From assembly GCF_004054195.1 (NCBI RefSeq), contig NZ_SBIW01000004.1, positions 310,001 through 374,000 of the forward strand: DNA of 64,000 nt, read 5' to 3'. A model generated the notes under the pieces. That model made no database searches, was not told the origin of the DNA, and worked only from the letters and a program-made list of their open reading frames with translations. Shown piece after piece: positions 43,950-52,228 of this stretch. Made by a program: the position numbers and the translations under genes. This DNA is from Mucilaginibacter gilvus (lineage in GTDB: Bacteria; Bacteroidota; Bacteroidia; Sphingobacteriales; Sphingobacteriaceae). Every line of letters starts with the position of its first letter. Position 1 is the first letter of the stretch.

Positions 43950-45290
43950 CTATCCTTTTTTCTCCCTAAACCGGCTGAAGAAAACGATAGCCAACAGGCA
44001 AAGCACGCATCCGCAGATACCATTCAGGCGCAGGCCGTAGTCGTTTCCCGGGTCTTTACCGTACACGGTGAGGAAGGCAAATAGCGCGATACCCAGCGTT
44101 TGGCCAAGCTTTACAAACAGATATTTTACAGCGAAGAACATTCCTTCCCGGTTTTCGCCGGTACGCTTGGCGTCGTTCTGGGCAATTTCGGCAAGGATGG
44201 CATTAGGTAAAATACCCAGCGAGGCCAAAGGGAAGGATGCGCTTAACACCAGTATGTAGATCTGTACTTTGGGGTCTACCGGTACTTTTCCCAGGAAAAA
44301 TATCGCCACAAAAATTAAGCTTAATAAGGCGAAGGAGAATAGTACGATGGGCTTTTTGCCAACTTTTTTAGAGAGGTAATTCACCAGTGGATAAAATACC
44401 AGCGAGGTTATCACCATGGATCCCATCAGTACGCCGCCCATAGATTCGGGCAGGTTTAGCAATACCGTGATGAAAAACAACAAGCCGCTGGAGATAATGC
44501 TCAGCGCCATGTAATATGAAAAATCGGAAATGAGGTAATACTTAAAATTCCTGTTTTCAAAGGTTTTGCGGATGGCCGACAGTAGCGGCAAATGCGTAGG
44601 CTTACTGTTAGAGTATCTTTTCTCTTTAATGGACAGTACCGGCACCAGCATTACCAGCCCCGAGAAGATGGCAAGCCCCCAAATGGTGTATTGCACGGCG
44701 GTATCGCGATCTGTAATATGGAGAAACCCTTCTACCCCATCCGCAAAGTTATTCACCAATGCCGACAGGATGATACCGATAACAAAGCCGACTTGTTGCA
44801 GCGAAGACAGTTTTACCCGTTCGGCTCCCGTGTTGGTAAGCTCGGGCAATAAGGCGTTATAAGGGATGATGTACGCAGTAGCACCCATAAAGAAAAAGAT
44901 GAGCGTTGCGGTAAGCCACCAGGCGTTATGAACGCTTACGCCCTTTATCCAGGGATAAAAAGTGAGTGCGCAAAATACAACAGCCGGCAAAATGGCCCAT
45001 TTCATATATGGGATGCGACGGCCCTTTTTATTGTTGCTTTTGTCGCTCAGCGAAGCAATAAAGGGATCGAAAAAGGCATCAACCAGCCTGCCCGATGCGG
45101 TGATGAGTGATAGGATATTAAATATGCCGAAGACCAACAATTGCGGTATAAGCGGCCTTAAGCCTGCGTTATTGGGTGGCAGGTAAAAGTAGGGCAACAT
45201 TACAATAATAATATTGGTCATGGTGCTCCAGCCTATCATTCCGCAGGCATAAGCTATTTGTTTAGAAAGAGGCAGTTTCGCGGGCAGCAT
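43950..45290 (-). CDS. MFS sugar/cation symporter of the GPH (melibiose-carrier) family
   Basis: About 446 residues from the ATG at 45290; the frame stays open to 45350, but the first 20 residues there would add an odd hydrophobic stretch. Twelve membrane helices are predicted. The family motifs are visible: KLPLSKQIAYACGMIGWS at the start, AFFDPFIASLSDKSNNKKGRR (helix 2-3 loop with the cation-binding Asp), YIIPYNALLPELT and the helix 10-11 NAILAEIAQNDAKRTGENR. These carriers import sugars or glycosides with Na+, H+ or Li+. It has its own promoter region facing the PAS kinase and could import sugars released by the secreted hydrolases. Confidence 0.87.
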   Translation of the reverse strand: MLPAKLPLSKQIAYACGMIGWSTMTNIIIVMLPYFYLPPNNAGLRPLIPQLLVFGIFNILSLITASGRLVDAFFDPFIASLSDKSNNKKGRRIPYMKWAILPAVVFCALTFYPWIKGVSVHNAWWLTATLIFFFMGATAYIIPYNALLPELTNTGAERVKLSSLQQVGFVIGIILSALVNNFADGVEGFLHITDRDTAVQYTIWGLAIFSGLVMLVPVLSIKEKRYSNSKPTHLPLLSAIRKTFENRNFKYYLISDFSYYMALSIISSGLLFFITVLLNLPESMGGVLMGSMVITSLVFYPLVNYLSKKVGKKPIVLFSFALLSLIFVAIFFLGKVPVDPKVQIYILVLSASFPLASLGILPNAILAEIAQNDAKRTGENREGMFFAVKYLFVKLGQTLGIALFAFLTVYGKDPGNDYGLRLNGICGCVLCLLAIVFFSRFREKKG

Positions 45291-45366
45291 ACCCCGCAAT
45301 ATGCAAATAATAAGCGAAATTAAAAACGCGTTGGCACCACCCAAATCCACACCTTTATTTACTTCG

Positions 45367-45399
45367 TTTGTATTTACAAAGGCATAATTGCGATATTTG
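45367..45399 (+). promoter_or_regulatory. Promoter of the PAS kinase gene
   Basis: TTTG at 45367 and GATATTTG at 45392, 21 bases apart, match the Bacteroidota consensus with one mismatch. The ATG is 23 bases further on. Confidence 0.55.
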
Positions 45400-45422
45400 A
45401 TAACCCTACTAAACCATAGCGC

Positions 45423-47234
45423 ATGTCCGAAAGTAAATTTGATATTTTATTTTATTCCGGCACACAGCCCATGTGGGTGTTTGATGTAGACTCTCTAAGG
45501 ATAATTGAGGTGAACAGCGCTGCCATAAAACGTTACGGGTTTACCAAAAAAGAGTTTTTAAGTAAAACCATTATGGACCTGCGGCTGCCGGAAGATATCC
45601 CGCTGGTAATTAAAGTGCTGCCCGATATACGGGGTACCAAAACCCGGTACAGGGAGTTTAAGCACATTGCCAAAAACGGCCGGATTCTGAATGTGGAGAT
45701 CATGTCGCATCCTTTTATTTATAAAGACTTGAACGCGCGGCTGGTGGTTGCCCAAAACATTGACGAAAAAAAGGAGATACTGGGGCGGCTGGATTTTACC
45801 GAGCATAAACTGGAGCAAATTTTAGAAGAAACCAAAGTTGGCTTCTTCCAGCTGGATTACCAATCGCATATAATTTATTGGAACCAGGCATCCGAAAGGC
45901 TGATAGGCTATAAACGCGAGTACGTTAAAGGGCGCAATTTATGGGATGTTTTTCCCGAACTGAAGGGTTCTGATTTTTATCACCATTACGAGTGGGCGTT
46001 GCAAAAACTGGAGGGCGTGCAGTTTACCGAATACTTTTGGCCGGTGCAAAAGTGGTTCAGTATTGACATATATCCGGTGGCTGATGGTATTATTGTAACC
46101 ATAAACGATGTTACCAGCAAGCAGAGGATGGAAGAGCGGCTGCTCGAGAAAATTGAGCAGATGTCGGAAGTGTCGTTTTTAAATTCCCATTATATCCGCA
46201 AACCCATTGCAAGCTTGCTGGGCTTAACCAGCCTGTTCAACGATGGGCTTTTAGCACCCGATGAAATAGGAGACACGCTACAGCTTATCAGGGACTGTGC
46301 TATCGAACTGGATGATATCGTTAAAAGGGTAAACACCAAGGCGAATTATACAAGCGAGCTAACCGATCCGGAATACGAGATGGGCGATTTTTCTTTGAAC
46401 GGGCTTTTAAAAGAAGTAGCTGCCAACCTGCCGGAGCGGGTATCTCATAAACTCGTTCTAAAAAAGAAAACCGATTTTATTTACTTCGGCAATCGTAAAA
46501 GTATCGCGCTCGCAGTAGCCAGCCTGGTAAAAAATGCCATAAAGTTCTCTCCTAAAGCTAACCGGGTTGTTATCGACAGGCAGATCATAGATAACAACCT
46601 CGTATTATCGGTAAGGGATTTTGGAGAAGGGATAGATCAGAATCTCATCAACAAGATATTTCTAAGCTTCAGCAAAAAAAGCGTGGCGCGCGAACTGGGG
46701 ACGGGTTTCCAGAAAATTACAGAGGCGGCCAGTAAGCATAACGGAAGCGTTTGGGTAGAAAGTATGCCGGGTAAGGGTACAACTTTCAGCATGAGGTTCC
46801 CGCTCTCCAACATCTCTAATGTTAAGGTCAGGGGCAAACATGCGTCGGTATTTAAAAACCCGGGGATAGAGATAGACTACGATGAGACAGCCGGGTGCAT
46901 TATTGCCAATTGGCGGGGCTTCCACAGCCTGCACTCGGTAAAAACGGGCTGCATTCAACTGCTGGAAGCCCTTGCTGCTTACAGCTGCAGTAAAATATTA
47001 AATGATAATACCAATGTATTAGGCACTTGGGATAACGCGGTAGATTGGGTGGTAAGCGAGTGGTTCCCGCTGGCCGAAGCAGCCGGGTTAAAATATATTG
47101 GCTGGGTATACTCGCCAAGCACCTTCAGCCGCCTATCTGCCGACCTTACCATAGAGAAATCAACCGGAGATATCACCCACAAAACTTTTGATAAATTAGA
47201 AGAAGCAAGCGACTGGCTTAAAACCATCCAATAG
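45423..47234 (+). CDS. PAS-domain sensor histidine kinase with C-terminal STAS/SpoIIAA-like domain
   Basis: Protein of 603 residues with no membrane helix or signal, so cytoplasmic. Two PAS domains (about 8-120, VNSAAIKRYGFTKKEFLSK; and 135-240, IIYWNQASERLIGY) are followed by a kinase core with the H-box SHYIRKPIASLLG (His near 256), N-box NAIKFSP, VRDFGEGID and GTGFQKI. After the ATPase domain an extra 120 residues (IANWRGFHSLHSV, DNTNVLGTWDNAVDWVVSEW, PLAEAAGLKYIGWVYS) look like a SpoIIAA/STAS-type fold. That combination is unusual; it may sense or output through the extra domain. No cognate regulator is adjacent. Convergent with the molybdoenzyme gene. Confidence 0.85.
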   Translation: MSESKFDILFYSGTQPMWVFDVDSLRIIEVNSAAIKRYGFTKKEFLSKTIMDLRLPEDIPLVIKVLPDIRGTKTRYREFKHIAKNGRILNVEIMSHPFIYKDLNARLVVAQNIDEKKEILGRLDFTEHKLEQILEETKVGFFQLDYQSHIIYWNQASERLIGYKREYVKGRNLWDVFPELKGSDFYHHYEWALQKLEGVQFTEYFWPVQKWFSIDIYPVADGIIVTINDVTSKQRMEERLLEKIEQMSEVSFLNSHYIRKPIASLLGLTSLFNDGLLAPDEIGDTLQLIRDCAIELDDIVKRVNTKANYTSELTDPEYEMGDFSLNGLLKEVAANLPERVSHKLVLKKKTDFIYFGNRKSIALAVASLVKNAIKFSPKANRVVIDRQIIDNNLVLSVRDFGEGIDQNLINKIFLSFSKKSVARELGTGFQKITEAASKHNGSVWVESMPGKGTTFSMRFPLSNISNVKVRGKHASVFKNPGIEIDYDETAGCIIANWRGFHSLHSVKTGCIQLLEALAAYSCSKILNDNTNVLGTWDNAVDWVVSEWFPLAEAAGLKYIGWVYSPSTFSRLSADLTIEKSTGDITHKTFDKLEEASDWLKTIQ

Positions 47235-47252
47235 CCTGCCCCTCTTAAAATA

Positions 47253-48032
47253 TTACAGGCCCGAATAATAATCGTAACCGCTCCTGGCCCAATAATCGGG
47301 CGGGCGGGTATTGCTAAAGGTGATGCTGCCTATCCGTTTCAAGTTTTTGATGCCATATTTTACCGGAATGATGAGCCTTAACGGTGCGCCATGGTTCATG
47401 GGGATGGGCTTGCCGTTCATTTCGTAAGCTAAAATAGTTTGCGGGTGTACGGCGCTTGGCATATCCAGGCCAACCTGGTAGGCTTTATCGGGTGTCATCA
47501 TGCCCACGTAGGCAAGTTTGGTTTCTTCGGCAAGGCCAAAGTGTTCAATAAAATCTATCATTTTTAGGCCGCCCCAGTATTGGATCTGGTCCCACCCTTC
47601 CACGCACTTAAAATCATAAACGATCTCGGTTTTGGGCAGGGCCTTTATCTGGTCTATGGTGAAGGTTAATATTTCGCCGGTATGTTTTATTACCTGCAGC
47701 TTCCAGTCTTCAATAACAAAACCACCTTTTACGCCAATATCGCTGTTGTGGCGTACGTTTTTAGCCGCCATAGATTTTGGGTAGGTTCTCACCAAATGGT
47801 TGTTGCTAAAAAAATTGCGCATGGCCAGTTCGGTTTGGTTTAAAGCCCGGCGCAGCGGGGCCTTTGCAGATGCGGTTACCCCGGCAACCTCCTTAGGCGC
47901 AGTATACAGCCAGCGCCAGCCTTTGTAGGCGGCAACGCCCATTACGCCAAACACGCCGAAGGAAATAAAATTGCGACGGTTTATCTTTTGATCGATAGTC
48001 AGCTCTTTTTTGGGTTGTTTTTTATTTTCCAT
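47253..48032 (-). CDS. Tat-exported MsrP/sulfite-oxidase-fold molybdopterin oxidoreductase
   Basis: Protein of 259 residues. INRRNFISFGVFGVMGVAAY is a twin-arginine signal (also a potential membrane anchor), so the folded molybdoenzyme is exported to the periplasm. The SUOX-type domain shows the molybdenum-ligating Cys in VYDFKCVEGWDQIQYWGG, GLDMPSAVHPQTILAYEMNG, and PLRLIIPVKYGIKNLKRIGSI. E. coli MsrP, the best known relative, repairs methionine sulfoxide in periplasmic proteins; whether this enzyme does so is inferred. Its start overlaps the upstream cytochrome gene by 11 bases, implying a two-subunit membrane complex. Confidence 0.88.
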   Translation of the reverse strand: MENKKQPKKELTIDQKINRRNFISFGVFGVMGVAAYKGWRWLYTAPKEVAGVTASAKAPLRRALNQTELAMRNFFSNNHLVRTYPKSMAAKNVRHNSDIGVKGGFVIEDWKLQVIKHTGEILTFTIDQIKALPKTEIVYDFKCVEGWDQIQYWGGLKMIDFIEHFGLAEETKLAYVGMMTPDKAYQVGLDMPSAVHPQTILAYEMNGKPIPMNHGAPLRLIIPVKYGIKNLKRIGSITFSNTRPPDYWARSGYDYYSGL

Positions 48033-48720
48033 CTTCGGCGGGGGTTGGGGTAATTACCGGTTTAGCCTGTTCGTTCACTATCTCGAAGCCCGAGATAACC
48101 GAGCGGAAATTATTCCATCCGGCCAAAATAACCTGTACAATATGGATCAAAAAGAAAAACACATAGCCAATGGTTAATGCAAAATGCAGGATGCGGGCGA
48201 GGTGATAGCCCCCACAGAGCCAGGTAATGGTGGCAAACTGCACCGGTTTGTAAATGGCCAGCCCCGTAATTAACGACCCGAACCCCATTACAATAATAGC
48301 GGTGTAAGCAATACGCTGTGCCGCGTTATACTTGTTTTGCGGCGGCGCCATTTTGCGGATGTGCAGATCGTGCAGAAGCACCAGCCAGGCCTCTTTAAAA
48401 GATTTACGCTGTGGCAGCAACTCACGCCACGAACCCGAGATGATGGTATACAACACATAGATGATGCCGTTGAGCGCAAAGAACCACATAAACAAAAAGT
48501 GAAAAGCCATTCCTTCCGAGAGTCGTTTGGAAAAATGGAAATAATCATAGAACCCCTGCGGAAAAAATTTAAAATACGTATGGCCGAACAGCGTAATACT
48601 GTACACATCGTTGCTCCAGTAGATAAGCATCCCGCTCCATATCATAATGGTAAGGATGGGGAAGTTTACCCAGTGCGTCCACCGCATCAGCAGCGAATGT
48701 TTTTCTTTTATGGCTTTCAT
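48022..48720 (-). CDS. Cytochrome b561-type membrane subunit
   Basis: About 232 residues from the ATG at 48720 (MKAIKEKHSLLMRWTHWVN); the ORF opens earlier, but those residues are not membrane-like. Four membrane helices carry heme-ligand histidines: MRWTHWVNFPILTI, YFHFSKRLSEGMAFHFLFMW and HLARILHFALTIGYVFFFLIHI. It is related to thiosulfate-reductase/Ni-Fe-hydrogenase b-type cytochromes. It most likely passes quinol electrons to the downstream molybdoenzyme, as MsrQ does for MsrP, though the family differs. Coupled to both neighbours; 25 bases downstream of the DUF1223 gene. Confidence 0.82.
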   Translation of the reverse strand: MKAIKEKHSLLMRWTHWVNFPILTIMIWSGMLIYWSNDVYSITLFGHTYFKFFPQGFYDYFHFSKRLSEGMAFHFLFMWFFALNGIIYVLYTIISGSWRELLPQRKSFKEAWLVLLHDLHIRKMAPPQNKYNAAQRIAYTAIIVMGFGSLITGLAIYKPVQFATITWLCGGYHLARILHFALTIGYVFFFLIHIVQVILAGWNNFRSVISGFEIVNEQAKPVITPTPAEDGK

Positions 48721-48745
48721 TTGTGGGAGTAGGTTATGGTTAAAA

Positions 48746-49546
48746 TTAATTGCTGGCGCTAACCGTTGGGAATGCCGCCCGCGATGCTGCCAGGATCTCG
48801 CCGTTCTGTACGTTCTGCACAAAAGCGATCACCTCGTAGTTCTGTGCGGTAAAATTCTTTGGCAAGCTAATACTCGTCTCACCGTTTTTATCACCATTTA
48901 GCGCGATATTTTGAATCTTGGTAACGATCTGCACGTGCGATAAGGTGCGCCCGCCATTCTCGCCGGCCTTTACCACGGTGGTAGCGTTCTTTTCCACCAA
49001 TGCCAAAACAAGGGCGGTATTTTCACCGGCACCATCGGCCTTGTATTTAATGGTAGCTTGATTGCTGCCTGCCTTCAATCCGTCTAAAGTTAATGCTGTT
49101 TTACCCGCTTTGCCTATCCCCGCTGTAATGGCATTGCGTAAGGTGCCTTCCTGCGAGCCTACGAATTCCTTACGCCCGTTTACAACAACCTGCGGCGTGT
49201 AAACGGAACTTAAGTTAAGCCAGTTGGCATAAGTGTTTTGCCTGCGCGAATAATCGGCACTGCTAAAAACATCCTTCCAGCCCAGGCGGTTCCAGTAATC
49301 TACATGATAGGCTAAAATGTACACTGGTTTGCCCGCGCTTTCTTTCTCAATTTTGGCAACTACCGCGTCTGCCGACGGGCAGCTGCTGCAACCTTCGGAA
49401 GTAAAAAGTTCCACCACCGCGAAGCCTTTGCCCTCAAAAGTTGCTTTGGACAATTTGGCAACGGGCTTTTTGTTGCTAAACGCTGCCGAAACAATTACTG
49501 CGGAGCACAGTAACACGGCACATATTAAGGTTTTTATATTTCTCAT
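48746..49546 (-). CDS. DUF1223 secreted thioredoxin-fold protein
   Basis: Protein of 266 residues with signal peptide LICAVLLCSAVIVSAAFS. The start of the mature domain, VVELFTSEGCSSCPSADAVV, is the DUF1223 signature: a thioredoxin-like fold with a CxxC pair (EGCSSCPSAD). YILAYHVDYWNRLGWKDVFSS and VYTPQVVVNGRKEFVGS are further family marks. The family is probably a periplasmic thiol-redox protein; the exact reaction is unknown. It leads the operon with the cytochrome and molybdoenzyme and is divergent from the ECF sigma gene (193 bases between starts), pointing to joint control. Confidence 0.87.
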   Translation of the reverse strand: MRNIKTLICAVLLCSAVIVSAAFSNKKPVAKLSKATFEGKGFAVVELFTSEGCSSCPSADAVVAKIEKESAGKPVYILAYHVDYWNRLGWKDVFSSADYSRRQNTYANWLNLSSVYTPQVVVNGRKEFVGSQEGTLRNAITAGIGKAGKTALTLDGLKAGSNQATIKYKADGAGENTALVLALVEKNATTVVKAGENGGRTLSHVQIVTKIQNIALNGDKNGETSISLPKNFTAQNYEVIAFVQNVQNGEILAASRAAFPTVSASN

Positions 49547-49739
49547 GACTATCTTTTTTCTGGCTTAGTAGCTATTAAAACAATATCCTTACAAATAATT
49601 ATACATTTATAAATGCCGGTTATTGTACCTAAATTGATGTACGTAAACGATGCCGCCTTAATTGTAAAATAAAATATAAATCTCGCTGTAAGGTTTTACA
49701 TATCCTAACGACAAACCGAATGTTTACAAGACAGATGAA

Positions 49740-50318
49740 ATGATAATACCTCCCACAGATCATCAGCTTGAACCTAAGAATTGGGTAAAAGCTTATGCCG
49801 ACTATTTGTACATGTACGCCATAACCCGCATTAATGACGAGGAACAGGCGCAGGACCTGGTGCAGGAAACCTTTTTGGCCGGCCTGCAGGCCATGGGCCG
49901 TTTTGCCGGCAAAAGCAGCGAGCGTACATGGCTAACGGCTATCCTGAAAAACAAAATTATTGATGTGTACCGGAAACGGTCCTCCGGCTTAAAAACGCAG
50001 GAACTTACTAACGCGGAAGGCGAGGTAACCAATTTTTTTGACGAGGCCGACGGGCACTGGAACAAACAGAACGCCCCGCAGCATTTCGGGCTGGACGATT
50101 ACGACCCCCTGCAGGGCAAGGAGTTTAACCACATCCTGAAAAAATGCATGGAGAAACTGCCTGCCCTGTGGTTAGCGGTATTTACCATGAAGCACCTGGA
50201 CGATGAACCTACCGATACCGTATGCGCCGACCTGAAGATAAGCGCGTCAAACTATTGGGTAATTATTCACAGGGCTAAACTTAACCTGAGGGCTTGCCTT
50301 CAAAAAACTTGGATGTAA
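49740..50318 (+). CDS. ECF RNA polymerase sigma factor
   Basis: Protein of 192 residues. Region 2 reads YADYLYMYAITRINDEEQAQDLVQETF with the core-binding helix ERTWLTAILKNKIIDVYRKR; a longer-than-usual linker (about 85-120) precedes region 4 (LPALWLAVFTMKHLDDEPTDTV and SASNYWVIIHRAKLNL), which reads the -35 element. The next gene, one base away, encodes a zinc anti-sigma factor, so this is an ECF-ZAS pair, typically released by oxidative signals. It heads an operon with the Met/Lys-rich protein and is divergent from the DUF1223 operon, which may belong to its regulon. Confidence 0.9.
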   Translation: MIIPPTDHQLEPKNWVKAYADYLYMYAITRINDEEQAQDLVQETFLAGLQAMGRFAGKSSERTWLTAILKNKIIDVYRKRSSGLKTQELTNAEGEVTNFFDEADGHWNKQNAPQHFGLDDYDPLQGKEFNHILKKCMEKLPALWLAVFTMKHLDDEPTDTVCADLKISASNYWVIIHRAKLNLRACLQKTWM

Positions 50319-50319
50319 A

Positions 50320-50595
50320 ATGGGCGAGCTAAAAAGAATTATATACAACTGCCAACAGGCCACCTTCCTGATTGATAAACGGATGGAGGGCAAGATAACT
50401 TTCCGCGAACGGATAGAGTTGCGCATCCATCTTATACAATGTGATGTATGCAAACTTTATATCAAACAAAGCGAAAAAATAAACGAGATGATCAAGAGCT
50501 TATTAAAAACACCTACGGGCTTGGAGATCCTCCTTGATGATACGTTTAAAGACGAACTGCAGGTAAAAATAGATACCCAATTAAATAAAAATTAA
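50320..50595 (+). CDS. ZAS-type anti-sigma factor
   Basis: Protein of 91 residues, cytoplasmic, with no membrane helix. RIELRIHLIQCDVCKLYIKQS contains HxxxCxxC, the zinc-binding motif of ZAS anti-sigma domains that hold ECF sigma factors inactive until the cysteines are oxidised or metal is lost. The start is one base after the sigma stop, so they are translated together. The C-terminal half is short and charged. It should control the sigma factor just upstream. Confidence 0.85.
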   Translation: MGELKRIIYNCQQATFLIDKRMEGKITFRERIELRIHLIQCDVCKLYIKQSEKINEMIKSLLKTPTGLEILLDDTFKDELQVKIDTQLNKN

Positions 50596-50618
50596 AATAG
50601 TTGTAAGGGTTGTTTAAA

Positions 50619-50635
50619 CCCGCCGACAAAGCGGG
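50619..50635 (+). other. Short hairpin before the Met/Lys-rich gene
   Basis: CCCGC-CGACAAA-GCGGG forms a 5-bp GC stem 20 bases before the ATG, with an outer GTTTAA/TTAAAC pairing. No T-run follows, so it is more likely a leader structure than a terminator. Confidence 0.3.
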
Positions 50636-50654
50636 AAAGTAAATTAAACAAACC

Positions 50655-50930
50655 ATGAAAACTCAGAACAAGTCAGTTTTAGCAACTATTGTATTAACCG
50701 GCGTAATTGCCCTGTACAGCTTTACCGTAAACGCGGGCACCATTAAATTATCAACCCCGCATTCAACCGCTGCCCAAAGCGATACCACCAAAATGAAGAA
50801 GGAAAAGATGAAGATGGAGAAAAAGAAAATGGCCATGATGAAGAAGTCTGAAAAAATGAAGATGGACAAGATGAAGAAAGATGAAAAAATGAAGATGGAC
50901 AAGATGAAGGACACCACTTCGAAAATGTAA
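50655..50930 (+). CDS. Secreted methionine- and lysine-rich protein
   Basis: Protein of 91 residues with signal peptide SVLATIVLTGVIALYSFTVNAG. The last 47 residues contain 13 Met and 20 Lys and no Cys or His, arranged as repeats including the duplicated unit SEKMKMDKMK / DEKMKMDKMK. Met-rich segments bind Cu(I) or Ag(I) and can also act as sacrificial antioxidants; the nearby MsrP-like Met-sulfoxide-type enzyme and the ECF-ZAS pair make an oxidisable Met store an attractive idea. The repetitive Lys would favour binding to anionic envelope polymers. I know no named family. Function is inferred. Confidence 0.7.
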   Translation: MKTQNKSVLATIVLTGVIALYSFTVNAGTIKLSTPHSTAAQSDTTKMKKEKMKMEKKKMAMMKKSEKMKMDKMKKDEKMKMDKMKDTTSKM

Positions 50931-50980
50931 TGACAAAAAGAAAAAGGCAATAAATAATTGGGAGGTTGTTTTTGTTTTGG

Positions 50981-51010
50981 GAGAAGGGGGTGCATAGCCC
51001 CCTCTTTTTT
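50981..51010 (+). terminator. Terminator inside the ECF operon
   Basis: GAGaaGGGGG-TGCATAG-CCCCCTC is followed by six T. It lies between the Met/Lys-rich gene and the peroxiredoxin-like gene and would attenuate or separate their transcription. Confidence 0.75.
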
Positions 51011-51035
51011 ATTTAACCATATCAAAAAAAGTATA

Positions 51036-51626
51036 ATGAAGAATTCTACATTAACAGTATTCGGGGCGTTAATAGGCCTCTTTTTGTCGGTACAGGCTAT
51101 GGCGCAAACCGGGCTAAAAACGGGCGCCACGGCACCGGCATTTACAGCTACAGATAACACGGGCAAAAAGGTTGACCTGAAAACCCTGCTGAAAACAAAC
51201 AAGGCGGTTGTGCTATTTTTTTACCGCGGGCAATGGTGCCCGTACTGCAATAAACAAATGAAGCACATTCAGGATTCGTTACAAATGTTAAGCGGCAAAG
51301 GCGCTTACGTTATAGGCGTAACACCGGAGACGGATGAGAACATCAAAACAACCGTGGCCAAAACCAAGGCATCTTACTCTATTGTACAGGATAAGGGCTA
51401 CACCATCATGAACAGTTACGGTGTAAAATATGTAATGGACGAGGCCACCGTTACTAAATACAAAGGCTATGGGCTTGATATGAGCAAAGCAAACGGCAAC
51501 GCCGAAAATGTATTGCCTGTGCCGGCAACCTATGTGATAGGGAGCAACGGTAAGATCCTGTTCGCGCATTTTGATAAGGACTACAGCAAGCGCGCTTCAG
51601 TTAAAGATATTTTGGCCGTACTCTAA
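51036..51626 (+). CDS. Secreted peroxiredoxin-like (AhpC/TSA) protein
   Basis: From the ATG at 51036 the protein has 196 residues with signal peptide VFGALIGLFLSVQAMAQ; an earlier in-frame start would lie in the terminator. The thioredoxin-fold domain has APAFTATDNTGKKVDLKTLL, then VLFFYRGQWCPYCNKQMKHIQ with Cys68 and Cys71 (CxxC), and a C-terminal VPATYVIGSNGKILFAHF. WCPYC is the redoxin-type motif of the 'peroxiredoxin-like' group. Periplasmic thiol peroxidase or disulfide reductase. It follows a terminator, so a separate promoter or read-through from the ECF operon is possible. Confidence 0.87.
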   Translation: MKNSTLTVFGALIGLFLSVQAMAQTGLKTGATAPAFTATDNTGKKVDLKTLLKTNKAVVLFFYRGQWCPYCNKQMKHIQDSLQMLSGKGAYVIGVTPETDENIKTTVAKTKASYSIVQDKGYTIMNSYGVKYVMDEATVTKYKGYGLDMSKANGNAENVLPVPATYVIGSNGKILFAHFDKDYSKRASVKDILAVL

Positions 51627-51667
51627 TTTTAATATTTCCCTTAAGTAAACAACTATTTTACTAATTT

Positions 51668-51704
51668 GCTCAAAGTTAACCCCGGTTGGCTTTGAGCTTT
51701 TTTA
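51668..51704 (+). terminator. Terminator after the peroxiredoxin-like gene
   Basis: GCTCAAAG pairs with CTTTGAGC, with an inner AACC/GGTT pairing, followed by six T. It ends 12 bases before the next start codon. Confidence 0.8.
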
Positions 51705-51715
51705 TTTATCGAACC

Positions 51716-52228
51716 ATGAAAAAACTATTTACCATACTGCTTTTTATTTACGCGGGCAGCGCCCTGGCACAGGAGAAAACTCGGCAAACCAATAAGGTCG
51801 CTATTTTGGGCGAGGTGGAGAAGGAATCTGTGATCACGATGGACTCGCTGAAGCAATACAAAATTGCAGAGATAGGGGATGTAAACGTTACCGACCATAC
51901 CGGCGCCTTTAAGCATAAAGACGATCAATTGAAAGGCATTTTATTGAAAGATGTGCTCTCGCATACCAAATTTAAAACCACCAGTCCAAAACTGCTGAGC
52001 CGCTTTTACTTTGTTTGCACAGGGATAGACGGCTACAAAGTAGTTTACTCCTGGAACGAACTGTATAACACCATGGTGGGCGACCACGTGTACATTATTA
52101 TGGAAAAGAACGGCATCACCGCCAATAAGATGCCCGAAAGCATACAAATGACCTCCGCTGCCGATATAAAAACCGGTCGCCGGTATTTGCATAATTTGGA
52201 TAAGATAGTTGTGGAGCAGGTGAAGTAG
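51716..52228 (+). CDS. Secreted molybdopterin-fold protein lacking the molybdenum-binding Cys
   Basis: From the ATG at 51716 the protein has 170 residues with signal peptide KLFTILLFIYAGSALAQ. The mature part follows the SUOX-like pattern: VAILGEVEKESVITMDSLKQY, DQLKGILLKDVLSHT and GIDGYKVVYSWNELYNTM, ending in a NLDKIVVEQV strand. At the position of the molybdenum-ligating Cys the text is VNVTDHTG, with no Cys, so it probably does not carry active cofactor. Such small proteins occur in Bacteroidota near redox genes. It may bind a ligand or cofactor precursor. Placed directly after a terminator. Confidence 0.6.
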   Translation: MKKLFTILLFIYAGSALAQEKTRQTNKVAILGEVEKESVITMDSLKQYKIAEIGDVNVTDHTGAFKHKDDQLKGILLKDVLSHTKFKTTSPKLLSRFYFVCTGIDGYKVVYSWNELYNTMVGDHVYIIMEKNGITANKMPESIQMTSAADIKTGRRYLHNLDKIVVEQVK

